In this document: piece by piece, positions 45,101-57,299 of the stretch
Position numbering within the stretch: the stretch's first letter is position 1
Layout: each line of letters begins with the position of its first letter
From: Sipunculus nudus
Lineage: Eukaryota; Annelida; Sipuncula; Golfingiida; Sipunculidae
Assembly (NCBI GenBank): GCA_026874595.1
Contig: CM049317.1
Location: forward strand, 31,106,901 to 31,170,900
Reading direction: 5' to 3'
DNA length: 64,000 bases
Notes under the pieces: generated by a model
Databases searched by the model: none
Told to the model about the DNA's origin: nothing
Seen by the model: the letters and a program-made list of their open reading frames with translations, nothing else
Position numbers and translations under genes: made by a program

Positions 45101-47829
45101 AATGCCAAATTCTACTGCAACATACAGCAACCATACAATATACACTCATACGTATATTTATATTTGTTTTTTAAATAATAATAAACGATTGAACCTTTTG
45201 GGGTATCCTAGTTTATTGCAAAACATGATGCGAACTGCATATGAGAATCAGTGGGCTGCAGGGCAATAAACAAAAAAACACGCAGAACACCATCCAAGAA
45301 GTTCCGTCGTTTATACACTATTAAAAAATAATACATAAGCTATATGAATTCAGCCCGATCCTTTTTATCAGGTGTGTCCAAATAATCTAGATATGACAAA
45401 GATTTCCAAACACATGCACCTTCATTACATCAACATATGATGAGAGCCAATGGTGCACCTCCTCTACAAACAGAATGGCTACTGTGACACAGGAGGACCC
45501 ATTTTGACCAGTATGTTTTGCAGCATTGATGTGAAATCCTTATATGCCAGAGTTCTAATTAATGTGTTATCCTGGTACTTAGTTAAGAAGGAAGTGGGTC
45601 TACGTTCCAGAATCCTGGCTATGCACGTCACGATGTGTCTCGCTGCACATAACATATAATCCTTTTCCCATGGCAATGACATATACGGAAGACGTTCACG
45701 AAACTTGTTTGTTTACGACTGTCTCAGATTTAACCTAACCTCATAACTACGAGTCTCCCCGGCGTTCCTACCCTCGTGGGATGTCTCACTTATAACCAAA
45801 ATTAAATCGTTCTGGTATGCTGCTATTTTTTGTAGCCCCTACGATTTATCATACGCTTGATAGCTTGAGATATCCAATAAAATATGGATGGTGACACTCG
45901 CGCACCGAATGGAAGTCATAAAAGTTACTTTGTTTTCCATCTTTAAACACCAACTAGAGACCAGTTGCTTGTTGTGAATACGGGGTGATTGGCACATAAC
46001 TTTATATACAGTTGAAATATTTAAATGTTTGTTTTATATAGTTGCCTGACTTCATAAACATTCATATCCCATGCCTTTGCGGGTGTGTAAGAGATGTTTC
46101 AAGAAGACTTTTTTTCTCTGGATTAACATCGGAAAGTCGGCATCGGGCAACATAATACCTGAGGGCGTTATAAATAGTTATTTATTTTCAAAGTATAACA
46201 ATTTATAACATGTCATACTACATGAGCCTGTTATGTAAAGCTAATGCTACCGAGATATGTAGCTGTTCAAGTGAAGGACTATACAATGTGTAAATATTAT
46301 AAGCATAATTTCATAGAATATATTCACTGATGTTAAAATTTTTTGACGTGCCAACATATTTAGCAAAATACATTAAAGAAACAGCCAAAGACAAATTCCC
46401 AGGCATCTTATGGTTATTTCAATGTACCTGTTAGTTGTTTTATTATCATAGTGTTGGAGATCCTTACAACAGGATGGATTAAATAAAGTAGGTGTAGGTT
46501 AAAATATTATAAACATATTGTCTCTTCATGTCAGTGATATGGACCATTTACCAGGGCAAAACATATCTAGTAACAATGATACACGAGACACATTAATGAT
46601 ATTGATAACACAAATTTTATTTATCTACAGCCTTGGCAAAGGTAACCCGAGAGGATTTTTGTAGAAGGGCATCGCATATTTAAAATTATGGTGGTATAAT
46701 TTTTCTTTTATGATTTTATCAACAGTATAACGATGATGATTTGTAATTTTTGATCTTCCATATCCCCATTTAGAAATGGTTATGACACAATACATTTTAC
46801 ATACATTATCTCATTTAAGTCCCAAATAAGTTATACAACTTCAAAAAAGATTATATGAATGTCTTCATAACTCTATGTATACCAAATAGCCTTCGGAGTT
46901 TTCTGTCTCATATACTCCACTCATTACCATTACTTTATATACTTTATATATTTTATAAAATATGCACCCCATCTTGCGTTTTCTTCTTTCAAATATAATA
47001 AATAACAAATATAATATAACAAATATAATAACATAACTAAGTCTGATTTTCTTTTATTTATAAATATAAAAAATTATGTTCTACGTTTTAAAACAGTGCT
47101 CTGAAGCTGTTCGATATTTACATAAAGCATTAACCGTGCGGAATGAAGCCTATTTTATAAAAGTACTCCAAAATTAGCTGAAAATGAAGGTAACTATAAT
47201 TTACTTATTTTAATTTTTAGTTGCTCCTAAAGGGGGAATAAGCTCCGATCATGTGCTGATATTGACGACCTATTAGCCTTAGACGTGCATTTTATACCAA
47301 TACTATCACTACTACTTTTTTGCTTCTATTACTATTTGCTACTACATATTAATATAATTATATTCCATTTTAGTCACCGATAAGTCCTCTGACAACCAGT
47401 ATGAAATAATAATCAGTTAACATAATGATTGTAAGGAAGTTTAATTCGGGAAAATCTTACTGGTTGAATAAACATGTTGCTTAGTTGTTTAATTAGAACT
47501 GGATTACACTACTTGCACAACAAAGGCAATGACTACGAATACTGAGAGTATCAACGCATGTGATGTGTTATTTCTAACAGTACAGTTATTGCCGTCCATT
47601 CCTTGCTCGCTAATAAAGCTACATAAACATTATCAAATTGCAAGACGGATTGTCATGTGATTTGAAATGTCAAAAGATGGAAAGGTGAACCGTAAGCATT
47701 TGTATTACATTTATCATTCCTAAACTGTTACCTAATGGCATATGGGATTTGTGCTATGTTAATCCATTTCATACTTTGAAGTTGTCTATATCGTTCCAAG
47801 CTGTTATGGTCGACGATTGAAAATCAGAC
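45101..47829. other. Non-coding stretch, nothing firmly recognised
   Basis: Overlapping 67-69 codon ORFs on both strands at 45450-45682 lack motifs. AT-rich AACAAATATAATA repeats lie near 46988-47032. Confidence 0.4.
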
Positions 47830-47990
47830 TCATGTACTTTGTTGTAAGAAAAACCCCAGGGATCAGTGTTAGGACCTATATAGTTCACTTTATATTCATC
47901 ACCCCTATCTCAAATAATATCGGTACATGATTGTTCTTTGCACAATATCCTGGTAGGGTTTCTGGCCTGTTTTAGTCAAAGATAATATAC
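47830..47990 (+). pseudogene. CR1/L2-like RT fragment
   Basis: Translates to PQGSVLGPI-stop-FTLYSSPLSQII, the RT block 4 signature of CR1/L2 elements (VPQGSVLGP..F). Weak homology upstream and downstream ends within about 150 bases. A dead scrap. Confidence 0.75.
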
Positions 47991-48424
47991 ATTTCCTGGG
48001 CTCGTATGACGAAACAAACCTGCTTCATGACGGACGGAACAAATATAAAGATAAGTGAAAATAAATTCATATTAGAAAAAAATGTAAATATAAATAACTT
48101 TTATGTATAAATAACAGCCAAACACTAAATAAAACCATTAGTAGTCATTTCCTCCTCCAACGAAGGGGCAGGTGATTATGCGATCGGCCACCATTATGTA
48201 TGTGAGTCGAGTAACATCTTTTTAAGTTTCCAATGAAGTTCGGTGAGCTTTTGTGATAAGTCGAATCATGGGCGAAAGAATATAATTTTAAGACAGATTG
48301 GTCTAATTTAATTCGGATCTGTATCTGGACTCATCTAAAGTTGCCTGCTACCTTGTGTGTTCTCTCGTTTGTACCATACATACTGGATCCACTCTGTTTA
48401 GGTTTTGCACTCCTTCATCGTTAA

Positions 48425-49230
48425 TGGTCAACCCAAATATTCTATAGTCACCTGATGGCGGCATTGTTTCTTTGTTCTCAATCTCAACTCAGGCTCCTGA
48501 AGCAATGTAAACCGAGTGTTGTGATGCAGGTACTCTTCCGTTCCGGCATGCTCTCTGTATGTGGCCGATTCGGCCACACTTTCGGCATTTACAATCTTTA
48601 AACCTGCAATTATTGGCCAGGAGATTGGCTGCATTTTTTGGTGGTATCGCTTCTGTCTTCATTTACTTTGGTCCTGCCCACGTCACCGGTTCATCCAGAC
48701 ACAGCATTCACTTGAGCTTGGTTCGGCTGTAGGTACAGTGCCGTGCTTCTTCATTTGTGTGGCACGTACTTGCACTTCCCATTGTCTTAGCAAAGGATAA
48801 CTCAAGGCCCTTTGTTGCCTATTATGGTTTTGATACGATGGCTTTATTTCTTACACCTTCCACAAGTTGGCCATCTAGCATTTGATCGAGATCAGTCCCA
48901 AATTTGCATTGTCTAACCGCGCGTTTTAGTTTGACCCCGTTATCATAGATAACCTCTTCATCCTTCTTTACGACCATCCTGAATTCGACCTCTCCGTTCC
49001 CGGGTCTCTTGCCCTCGTAATGCTCCGCCGGTAAGGTAACGAGGTCATCATAACTTCTATCCGCGTATCTGAAACAGCCAAGTTGTTAGCGTCTGATACT
49101 GGGTCACACTGAGTCCCATTATCAGTGTGTCGACCTTTGCTGCGTCAGCAGTCTTCGCGACCCTGAATTAGGATTCTAATCATTCTTGGTAAGAATCGAA
49201 GTCTTCTTCCTGTTCCATGAAACTTGGGAT
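48425..49230 (-). pseudogene. Ty3/gypsy-type gag relic with zinc knuckle
   Basis: In frame pieces on the minus strand: DFDSYQE, DAAKVDTLIMGLSVTQYQ, SYDDLVTL then EHYEGKRPG, KRAVRQCKFGTDLDQMLDG then QLVEGVRNKAI, GLELSFAKTMGSA, and finally a perfect C-x2-C-x4-H-x4-C knuckle (CRKCGRIGHIQRAC, plus 48546-48588). The order of capsid core, helix with G-RN and zinc knuckle is that of Ty3/gypsy Gag. Two stops after NKAIVSKP and at least two frameshifts kill it. I found no protease, RT or LTR nearby, so it is a fragment. Confidence 0.8.
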
Positions 49231-50339
49231 TTTCCTGGATCCAATCCTCTTCGCAAAAGTGTGATTATCGATCAAACAAACACGCAATATCACAAAACAC
49301 ACACAACAGCATGTAACAGCATCAGCAGGTTGACCTGAATACACATTTTATTACCACTTCTGATATCAGGATGCACCGCGCCGTTTTCGGCGTAGTTAAT
49401 ACCCATTACAAGCTTTACATGTCGTTGATTGACGATTCCCAGACACCATAATAAGTATGGCGATATCATGCCGGATTAATCGTGTAGCGATATCATGCTT
49501 TTTACTGAAAAGATCTACAACATCATGGTCTTGAAATAATCGCAGTGTCAGTGTAGTAGTTTTAACAGTAATGATGACCAAAATATCCAACATATGACAG
49601 ACAACCGAACTGTCGTACCAGACAGTCCGGGGGCAAAATTGCTTTAAGAGATCCGGGATTATGTTTGTGGGAAAGGGGTGCCCATTTTCCTAAATTTCCT
49701 ATATTTCCTATTTTCAGGGTATGATAGTAGATGATCAGGTTTTAGCGTTTGGAGGCAGATACAGTTTTTGTCAGGCTCACAACTAAACTAGCCGGTTAAT
49801 ATAGAATCATGTTATCCCTTGAAAGTAGACTTCAGACTAACTTGAGCATTAATGTGTTGGTGGTTATAATATACTAGCAAACTGTATTATTAATTCGATT
49901 TAACAAACTCTGATATTTCGTTTTCCAATCTTATTTCAACAAAGACCATAAAGTTTTCAGGAGGAAAAAAAAAAAGAATTGATGGTCTAGATAAGTAATT
50001 TGTACAGTGTATGTTTATAACGTTTTGCTTAAAAATGAATGATCACCATAATAAACTTTCATTAGAACACTTTATACTGTTATACGGAATGGAGGAGCAT
50101 AGGTATGATCATAACAAAAAAAGACCCATTAAATTATATTTTATTTTTGTAAAAACTGTTATTGGTCCAAAATGACCCCACTCGTTTATATTTTTGTCGT
50201 AAAAATAGGGTGAATTAAAGCGATCTTATGCTTGGAGAGATATAACAGCATTTCTGTTTTTAGCTCAGTTGGCTGAAAGTTATCTGAGCTATAGCGATGG
50301 GTCTTTATCCGTCGTCCTTACGTCGGGTTGTCCGGCTGT
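49231..50339. other. Non-coding stretch, nothing recognised
   Basis: Chance ORFs only. Near 50262 there is a TAGCTCAGTTGGC string that resembles a tRNA A box but lacks a B box. Confidence 0.4.
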
Positions 50340-51250
50340 CCGATTGCTAGGCACAAATCGTAACTGCTGGACTTGGAAAACTAACTGAATAAAAAATCTC
50401 CTTGGAAACCTGAAATTAGGTCTCTGTCACCTATATCCTCTGAGCTATGGGGCTCATAAATGCTACACAGAATACTTAAAATATTGAAACAAAAGCTCAA
50501 GTATCTGAATAACTAATCCATTGATCACCAAGATTTTTGCATGCATATTTATCATGAAGTATTTCATCAGTTCTTGCAGACTGGTGGAGCCACCTGGATA
50601 TTTTCGATTTTCCCTGCATTTTTTCTCCAATTGGGACCTTTAAATGCAGCGGTCGTTAGTTAGCAGGACACAAATCGTAACCGTTGATTCGAGAAAGTTC
50701 TAACTTTAAATCCATGGAGGCACTTGAAAAAATCTCCCGAACACCTGAAATTAGGTCTCTGTTACCTATATCCTTCGAGCTATGGGGCTCGTAAGTATCC
50801 CCCAGAATAATTAAAAACATTATATAAGAGCGTCAGTATCAGATGGCCATCACTCTTTGCATACGTATTGATCATGGAGTGTTTCATCAGTTCTATGCAG
50901 GTACCACCTGTATATTTTCATCGTAATTTTTACGCATTTTGTCTCTATTTTAGACCTAAAAGGGAAGCGGTTAACAGGCCAAAAATGGTAATCGTTGGTC
51001 CTAGAATATGTTTATGTGATATACAGGGAAATCTATAAAAACATCTCCTTGGAAATCTGAACTTTGGTCTCTGTTATCCATAGCCTCCGAGCTATAAGAC
51101 TCGTAAGTACCCCCTAGAATTGTTGACAATTTGATTCAATACCTCCAGTATCTGAATAACTAATGCTTTGATCCCATGATTCTTTGCATTGATATTGATT
51201 ATGGAGTGTTTCATCAGTTCCCACAGAATGGTTGCGCCACCTGTGTTGTT
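50340..51250 (+). repeat. Tandem triplication of about 315 bp
   Basis: Three diverged copies start around 50352, 50669 and 50979 at CACAAATCGTAAC-type sequence. Each contains CTGAAATTAGGTCTCTGT, CCTCTGAGCTATGGGGCTCGTAAGT and GTTTCATCAGTTC blocks. The leading block has GCGATGGGTCTTTATCCGTCG, a phrase that reads like a dispersed invertebrate repeat. Non-coding. Confidence 0.85.
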
Positions 51251-51560
51251 TTTTTAATGTTTACTCATTTTCATCATCACAGGTGCGGAATTTTCCAAAT
51301 GGATCATTAGGTAACTATAGTCTCATTTGGATTAACTACAGGCTTTTGTTTTGTGCCCTTAGGACAAATAGTACCAAACACATAAATGCCTCTTATATCA
51401 CACTTTAGCCAATACCAACAAGTCAATCAACTAAGTGTCATGGCCCATGGGTCATTGTTATTAACTCTTTTGTCCAAATAAAATCGTCCAGGTGATGTTT
51501 AAACTTACTTTTGCAGAAACCCTTTCTATTAATTGCAAATAATATTATTTTGTATAACAG

Positions 51561-51632
51561 TATAACAAAGGTTATGACGCAGACAATTCAAAATCAGATC
51601 TGTTCGTCAAGATGTTCGTGCTGACTGTTAAA
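51561..51632 (+). pseudogene. Exon-like segment, copy 4, truncated
   Basis: An acceptor-like TGTATAACAG precedes YNKGYDADNSKSDLFVKM and FVLTV. It matches the first third of the exon at 44117 and then homology stops. Confidence 0.4.
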
Positions 51633-52500
51633 TGCATATGAAACTACTTTTCATACCTATTCATACATCCATTGGCAAACCTTTCCCGGAGAGTTCCCTG
51701 TTTTGGTTATACTGCCGTCTTGATACGATGCGATAATGTAAAGCATAGGGGCTAACGCATGTGCTTTTGATGACAATGTTAACAGCTTCACTTTGCTGTA
51801 TACGCCTACGGCCATACCACTAAGCCATATCAGTCGGATGCATATGGGTTTTTTGCTGGAGCCATTAGTGAGTAATGCATCCTGTTATTATTATAACCAT
51901 AACTATTAAAACACAGGGGAACCGCATTAAAGTTTTCGCAACTGGAGAATGGCATCCAGTACTGTTATCAGTGAGTTGAATGACTGTTACTGGATACATT
52001 TCATTTGTACTGAAAGTGTACACAAGAATTAAGTGTCGGCACGGCGACTTTGCATGCAGCAGGGAGAACATATGTTATATGTGCGGCATATAGATGTAAG
52101 AATAGCCGGGCTGACTACGCTGGTTCCTATACAACTGTCCAAATACTCAGAGTGGTTGGGGATCTCGCGTAACACTCACGGCACGTAGACACTCTATAAA
52201 CAGGACTACACATAAGAGCAAGGTGTGTATCTGTTATATGAATAATCCGGCTTATTTGACCGTTTTATGCATAACCATTGTGGTTGCCATAGGAACAACT
52301 GATAATATATTTCATTGTCGTCCGTCAGGTTTACATATTATAATGAGCCACTGATGAGATCCCCTAATACCATGTGCTAAAATATGTACCGATAAAGAGA
52401 CTTTTTAATCCAAGAAGTCTCGTTTGCGTTCGAAATGCAGGCAACGTAAAACGTGTGTAGATATTCATTTGGAAGACGATTAATATTGCCTGCGATGTGC
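51633..52500. other. Non-coding stretch, possible LINE B 5' region
   Basis: Nothing coding is recognised. The last few hundred bases may be the 5' UTR of LINE B, but its start cannot be set. Confidence 0.35.
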
Positions 52501-52661
52501 AATGATAAAATGGCCGAAGTTATACAGAAAATACCTCAGGAGCGAGCAAACTGAACACAAAGAGACAAATATTGCGAAAGAGAAATATGGGAGAAGGTCG
52601 AGAAGTCGAGGAAATATGGTAAATGAAGATAACTCAGCAGACTCAAATGGTTGTGTAAATA

Positions 52662-53631
52662 ATGATATCAGCAATGTCTTCAAAACCAAAAAGTGATAAG
52701 AAAAGGGGACTTAGTGACTCTTCAGAAAAATTATCCATTAAATGCCAAAACACAAAACGTACCAATATGAATAGATCGACCTGCGACTCTTCTGATGACT
52801 ATCCACTGGCCAGCCTGGACTTCAGAGATGATAATGCCCCTGTTCTCATTGAAGACTCGGACAAATTTACACTGTTTTTTTACAAAGGCATAAACTACTG
52901 AGTCAGTACAGAGTGTTTTAAAAAGTATCATCGATTCTTCAATACAACAACAACTAAAAGTGTACGAGCAGAAAATTAATGAACTCAATGAACGGGTTGT
53001 TCAATTGGAAGACACTGTTTCTGACATGAAAGAAGAGCTGGACACACAACAACAATATTCTAGAAGGAACTCAGTTCGCATAATAAATACATGGCCAGAA
53101 CAGAGAGGAGAAAATACAGACAGTATGGTAGTGAAAATGGCTAATGATTTAATGGGACTTAACATGAGCGAACATGATATTGAACGTTCTCACAGAGTTG
53201 GACGTCCAGAGCCGCAAGGAAAGCCTAGACAAATCCTTGTTAAATTTTTGTCACACAAGACAAAGGAATCAGTCATGAAAAATAAATCCAAACTTAAACT
53301 AGCAGGTGAGAGAGCAAAAGGTGTTTTTGTAAATGAGGATTTAACGCGAACACGTTTGGCCATGCTTAAATACGCTTTACAAATAAAAATGGACAATCTG
53401 ATTAACGATTGCTGGACCATAGACGGTGTTGTGTTTGTAAGAGATCGGGCAGGGAAGACAAATCGCTTTGAGAGCACCAGAAAACTGCAAGCCTGGTGCG
53501 AGCAGCTTATCCAAAATCCCCCCGTAGTTACTGTGAAACTGTCGGTGGTGGTCCGCAGCTGTCATCCACTCCAGTTCCTTCTACCACATCAAAATATTGA
53601 AATTGCATGTGATATGCACCCAAATATATAA
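52662..53631 (+). pseudogene. LINE B ORF1-like protein, frameshifted
   Basis: The N-terminal frame (52662-52901) is serine/aspartate-rich. It loses register near the TTTTTTT run at 52875-52881, with a TAA at 52891 in the other frame. The second frame then continues with a coiled coil (INELNERVVQLEDTVSDM) and YSRRNSVRI. After those come IERSHRVG, RQILVKF, GVFVNEDLT and a C-terminal domain, the usual layout of L1-type ORF1p. It would have been an RNA-binding chaperone. The last roughly 20 codons before the stop run into the TA microsatellite flank and may not be original. Confidence 0.8.
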
Positions 53632-53679
53632 GTGTATTTGTGTATATATGTATATGTATATATATGTGTGTATGTATAT

Positions 53680-53741
<62 letters not shown>
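53625..53741. repeat. (TA)n/(TATG)n microsatellite
   Basis: TA runs with TATG and TGTG interruptions, then an uninterrupted TA tract of about 55 bases. It lies between ORF1 and ORF2 of LINE B. Confidence 0.95.
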
Positions 53742-53742
<1 letters not shown>

Positions 53743-54584
53743 CAGTGAGGCCTGTGTGGGGGACCAGCTGTGTTTTTGGCTGAGGTAGTCTTCCGCGTTT
53801 AGTTATGGTCTTTGGCCGGTGAGGGAGCTTTCGGCCCGCTCAATGACTGGTCTTGGTGAACGTTTCCTTTTTTTGTTGGACGGGTGGTCGTTCAGATAGG
53901 TTCCACTGCACTATTAAACAGCATTTTGTCCTCTCTTACAAATAAGCCTACTTTTTTGTTATTGATTGAGGCATTATATTTCTGATACTGTGAATATAAT
54001 GGCTTTAAGTTAAGATAATATTCAACAGTAACCTGAACATGTGCTCAATCCACCATAATACACATTTATGTATATGTATATTTTGTGTATATGTTAGTAA
54101 GTAAATATTTACTTGTATGGATGTGTCTGCAGTAAAAATAATAGGTGGCAATCAATATTTGCAATAATTTTATTTCTGTATTATTCAGGTTCTCTCCAAT
54201 AAATATCTGGAGGAAAACTCGTAGAATGTCGGAGCCAGTCTACCAATAGGTGTACCAAATTTTTAATTTTCTTCATTTCATTTTGGATTTGGGGTAACTA
54301 GATCTTTACCTCAAAAAGTAATGTCAAAATTTTTAAAGCTTAATCAAATTCTAATTTCACACTATCTTGATCAATGTCCAGCGTCTTCTATTTGTTCAAT
54401 TTATTTTTTAACATTCCATTTAGCATTATGACTAATATATCTATACTATACGCATTGAGAGAATGTGTCACACAGGTACATAAATTTGTAGATTTCTGTG
54501 AATTGCACTATTGAAATTTCATGTGAGTACTATAATGCAAAATATTGTGCTTAAAGTTAAGTCTTTAATAGAGATAATAATATC
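53742..54584 (+). other. LINE B inter-ORF region
   Basis: No ORF. AT-rich spacer of about 840 bp between the microsatellite and ORF2. Confidence 0.5.
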
Positions 54585-57299
54585 ATGACTGGTTTTTCAG
54601 TCATTACCCTAAATGTGAGAGGTCTTCGTGGGTACAGAAAAAGGAGAAAGATTTTTCATTGGTTGCTTGATCATGGTGGAAATCGGAGTTTGATATTTTT
54701 ACAAGAGGTGCATAGTTTAAAAAGCGATAAAGATATTTGGAGGAAAGATTGGCAGGGGCTACACTTTTATTCACATGGGTCAAACCAATCGAGGGGTGTA
54801 GCTGTATTAGTTGGTAAACAAGTTGATATTTCTGAAATAAGCTTCCATACAGACAACGAAGGGCGCACTGTTTATCTTAAAGCAAATTTTCAAGGACAAT
54901 CTTTTTTGTTTATCAATACTTACGCTCCAAACACCGAAACTGAACAAGTACGCTATTTCCATGAAATGGCCGAAAAACTAAAGCTTATTGAGTTGGAGCC
55001 ACATACTAATATAATCTGGTGCGGTGATTTAAATCTATGTTTTGATAAAATTGATACGCAGGGTGGGAATTACCAGCCAAAATTGAAGTCCATTGAGAGT
55101 GTTCAAGGCTTCATACAAACATATGGATTAATTGATATATGGAGATTAAGGAATCCCTCTTATTCGAATTTTACTTGGAGTAGTAAAAAATATACTATAA
55201 ATAGAAGGCTTGATTATATTCTAATCTCCAGTAATTTGAATAATCAGGTCATACAGGTTAATATAATTCCAGCAATTTTAACAGATCACTCGGCAGTGAA
55301 ATGTGACTTCAAATCACCAAGTGGTTGTAAACATGGCCCGTCCTTCTGGAAATTAAATTTTTCCCTCCTGGAAGATCCAGTTTTTGTGTCATCAATGCGA
55401 GAAAACATAAAAAACCGGAAAGAGCATTATGAAAACAAAGATAGGGAAACAAAATGATGGGAATATCTAAAGTTTAAAATAAGAGAATATTCAATCTCAT
55501 ATTCTAAAAGAAAATGTAGACGTGAAAAGCTTATACTGGAAAACCTAGAGAAAAGTTTAAAGGATGTAAAATTTAACTTGCATAAGAGTAATAATCAAAC
55601 AGAGATCGATCAAATATCTCGAGTAATAGATAAACATTATGAGAGAATAGTCGTTGGCTCCATGATAAGATCTAGAATCACATGGTTTGAGGAAGGGGAG
55701 CGTAATTCAAAGTACTTTATGAATTTGGAAAGAAAAAATAAAAGCAAAACAACCATAAGAAAATTATTGTGTAATGGGAAAGATATAACAGATCAGCGTA
55801 AAATTATGATAGAACTGAAAAGATTTTATGAAGAAAAGTACACCTGTACTGGTACCTTTTCAAAACAAGAGTGTACACAACTTCTGTCAGAGTATGATAC
55901 TCCAGTCCTATCAGATATGCAAAGAGCTAGTTGTGATGGAATGATCTCAAAAAAAGAAGTCATATCGACATTGAAACAAATGAAAAATAATAAAACTCCC
56001 GGGAATGATGGATTGCCAAAAGAATTCTATATAAAATTTTTTGATCTCGTCGGGAAGGATCTCGTTAATTGTTTAAACAGATGTTTTGAGGAGGGTAAGC
56101 TAACTGCAAGTCAAAGGCAAGCAGTGGTTACTTTGATAGAAAAACCAGGTAAAGATAATCGTTTTCATCTCATCATGGCGACCAATTAGTTTGCTAAATG
56201 TCGATTATAAGATATTGAGTAAAATTTTAGCAGAGCGCGTAAAAGCTGTTCTTCCTAATCTTATTAATGAGGACCAAACGGCCTTTGTTCCCGGAAGAAA
56301 CATTTGTGAAACGAACCGCTTAATTTGTGATATCTTAGATTACTGTATCAAAGAAAATAAACCTAATATCTTGTTTGCCGTTGTGATTTTGCTGCTGCTT
56401 TCGACTCCATAGATCATAACTATATGTTCAGTGTTTTGGAAAAGTTTGGCTTCCAGACAGATTTTATTAAATGGGTACAACTTCTTCATTACGATATCCA
56501 AAGCTGTATTATAAATAACGGTTACACTACAGGATATGTCAGTGTAGCAAAAGGTACCAGACAAGGAGACCCCCTGACGCCATATTTGTTTGTCATGGCA
56601 ATTGAAATCCTAGCAATAATGGTACGTATATCTGAGTCTATCAAAGGGATTAATATTAACGGCTATGAAATTAAACAGTGTATGTATGCAGACATTACCA
56701 CATTTTTTCTGAAAGACATAGACTCAATGGTTGCATTATGCTCAGTGTTGGATAAATTTGCGCAGCTTTCGTCTATTAAGATAAATTATGAAAAATGTGA
56801 AGCAGCATGGACAACGAAGCAACCTGTGTATAATAAAATGGAACGTTTTAAATGGATAGACCTTAATACCGAAGCACTAAAAATATTAGGGATATGGCAT
56901 ACACATGACAAAAATCTTTCCAATGTATTAAATTTTACTAAAATATTGGAACAGTTAAAGACACTTCTAAATGTATGGAGACAGAGGTCTTTAACCATAT
57001 TTGGTAAAAATTTGATCTTAAAATCCTTAGGCATTTCAAAAATAATATACGTAACAAACATTCTGGAACCACCCAAAGAATTCGTTAAGACTGTGAAAAA
57101 TGTCATAGTTGATTTCATATGGCATGAAAGGAAACCGAAAATAAAATATAATGTCCTTATCAATAACTATGAGAACGGTGGCTTGAGGTTGCCTGATATT
57201 AATACAATAATAGAAACTCAAAGATTTTTGTGGATAGATCGACGATTAAGTTTGAGGGACATCCATTCATGTGGATTAGCAGGTCAGGTGAGCATTTGA
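54585..57299 (+). pseudogene. LINE B ORF2: endonuclease-RT, inactivated
   Basis: The endonuclease is intact in sequence: TLNVRGL, FLQEVH, NTYAPN, CGDLNL, RRLDY, TDHSAV. A TGA interrupts at 55455. A frameshift near 56165 (before the WRPISLLN block) and a second near 56385 (before DFAAAFDS) move the frame away and back. The RT has TPGNDGLP, NEDQTAF, GTRQGDPLTP and MYADI in place of YADD, so the second catalytic Asp is gone (about 56689-56697). Homology stops at about residue GGLRLPDIN...RFLWIDR. Non-functional. Confidence 0.9.

Noticed and set aside
50262-50275. tRNA gene start (A-box-like TAGCTCAGTTGGC)
   Set aside because: No B box or acceptor pairing within tRNA distance.
52731-52988. Minus-strand ORFs opposite LINE B ORF1 and ORF2 (also 53190-53477, 56786-57163)
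   Set aside because: Shadows of recognised LINE B coding frames.
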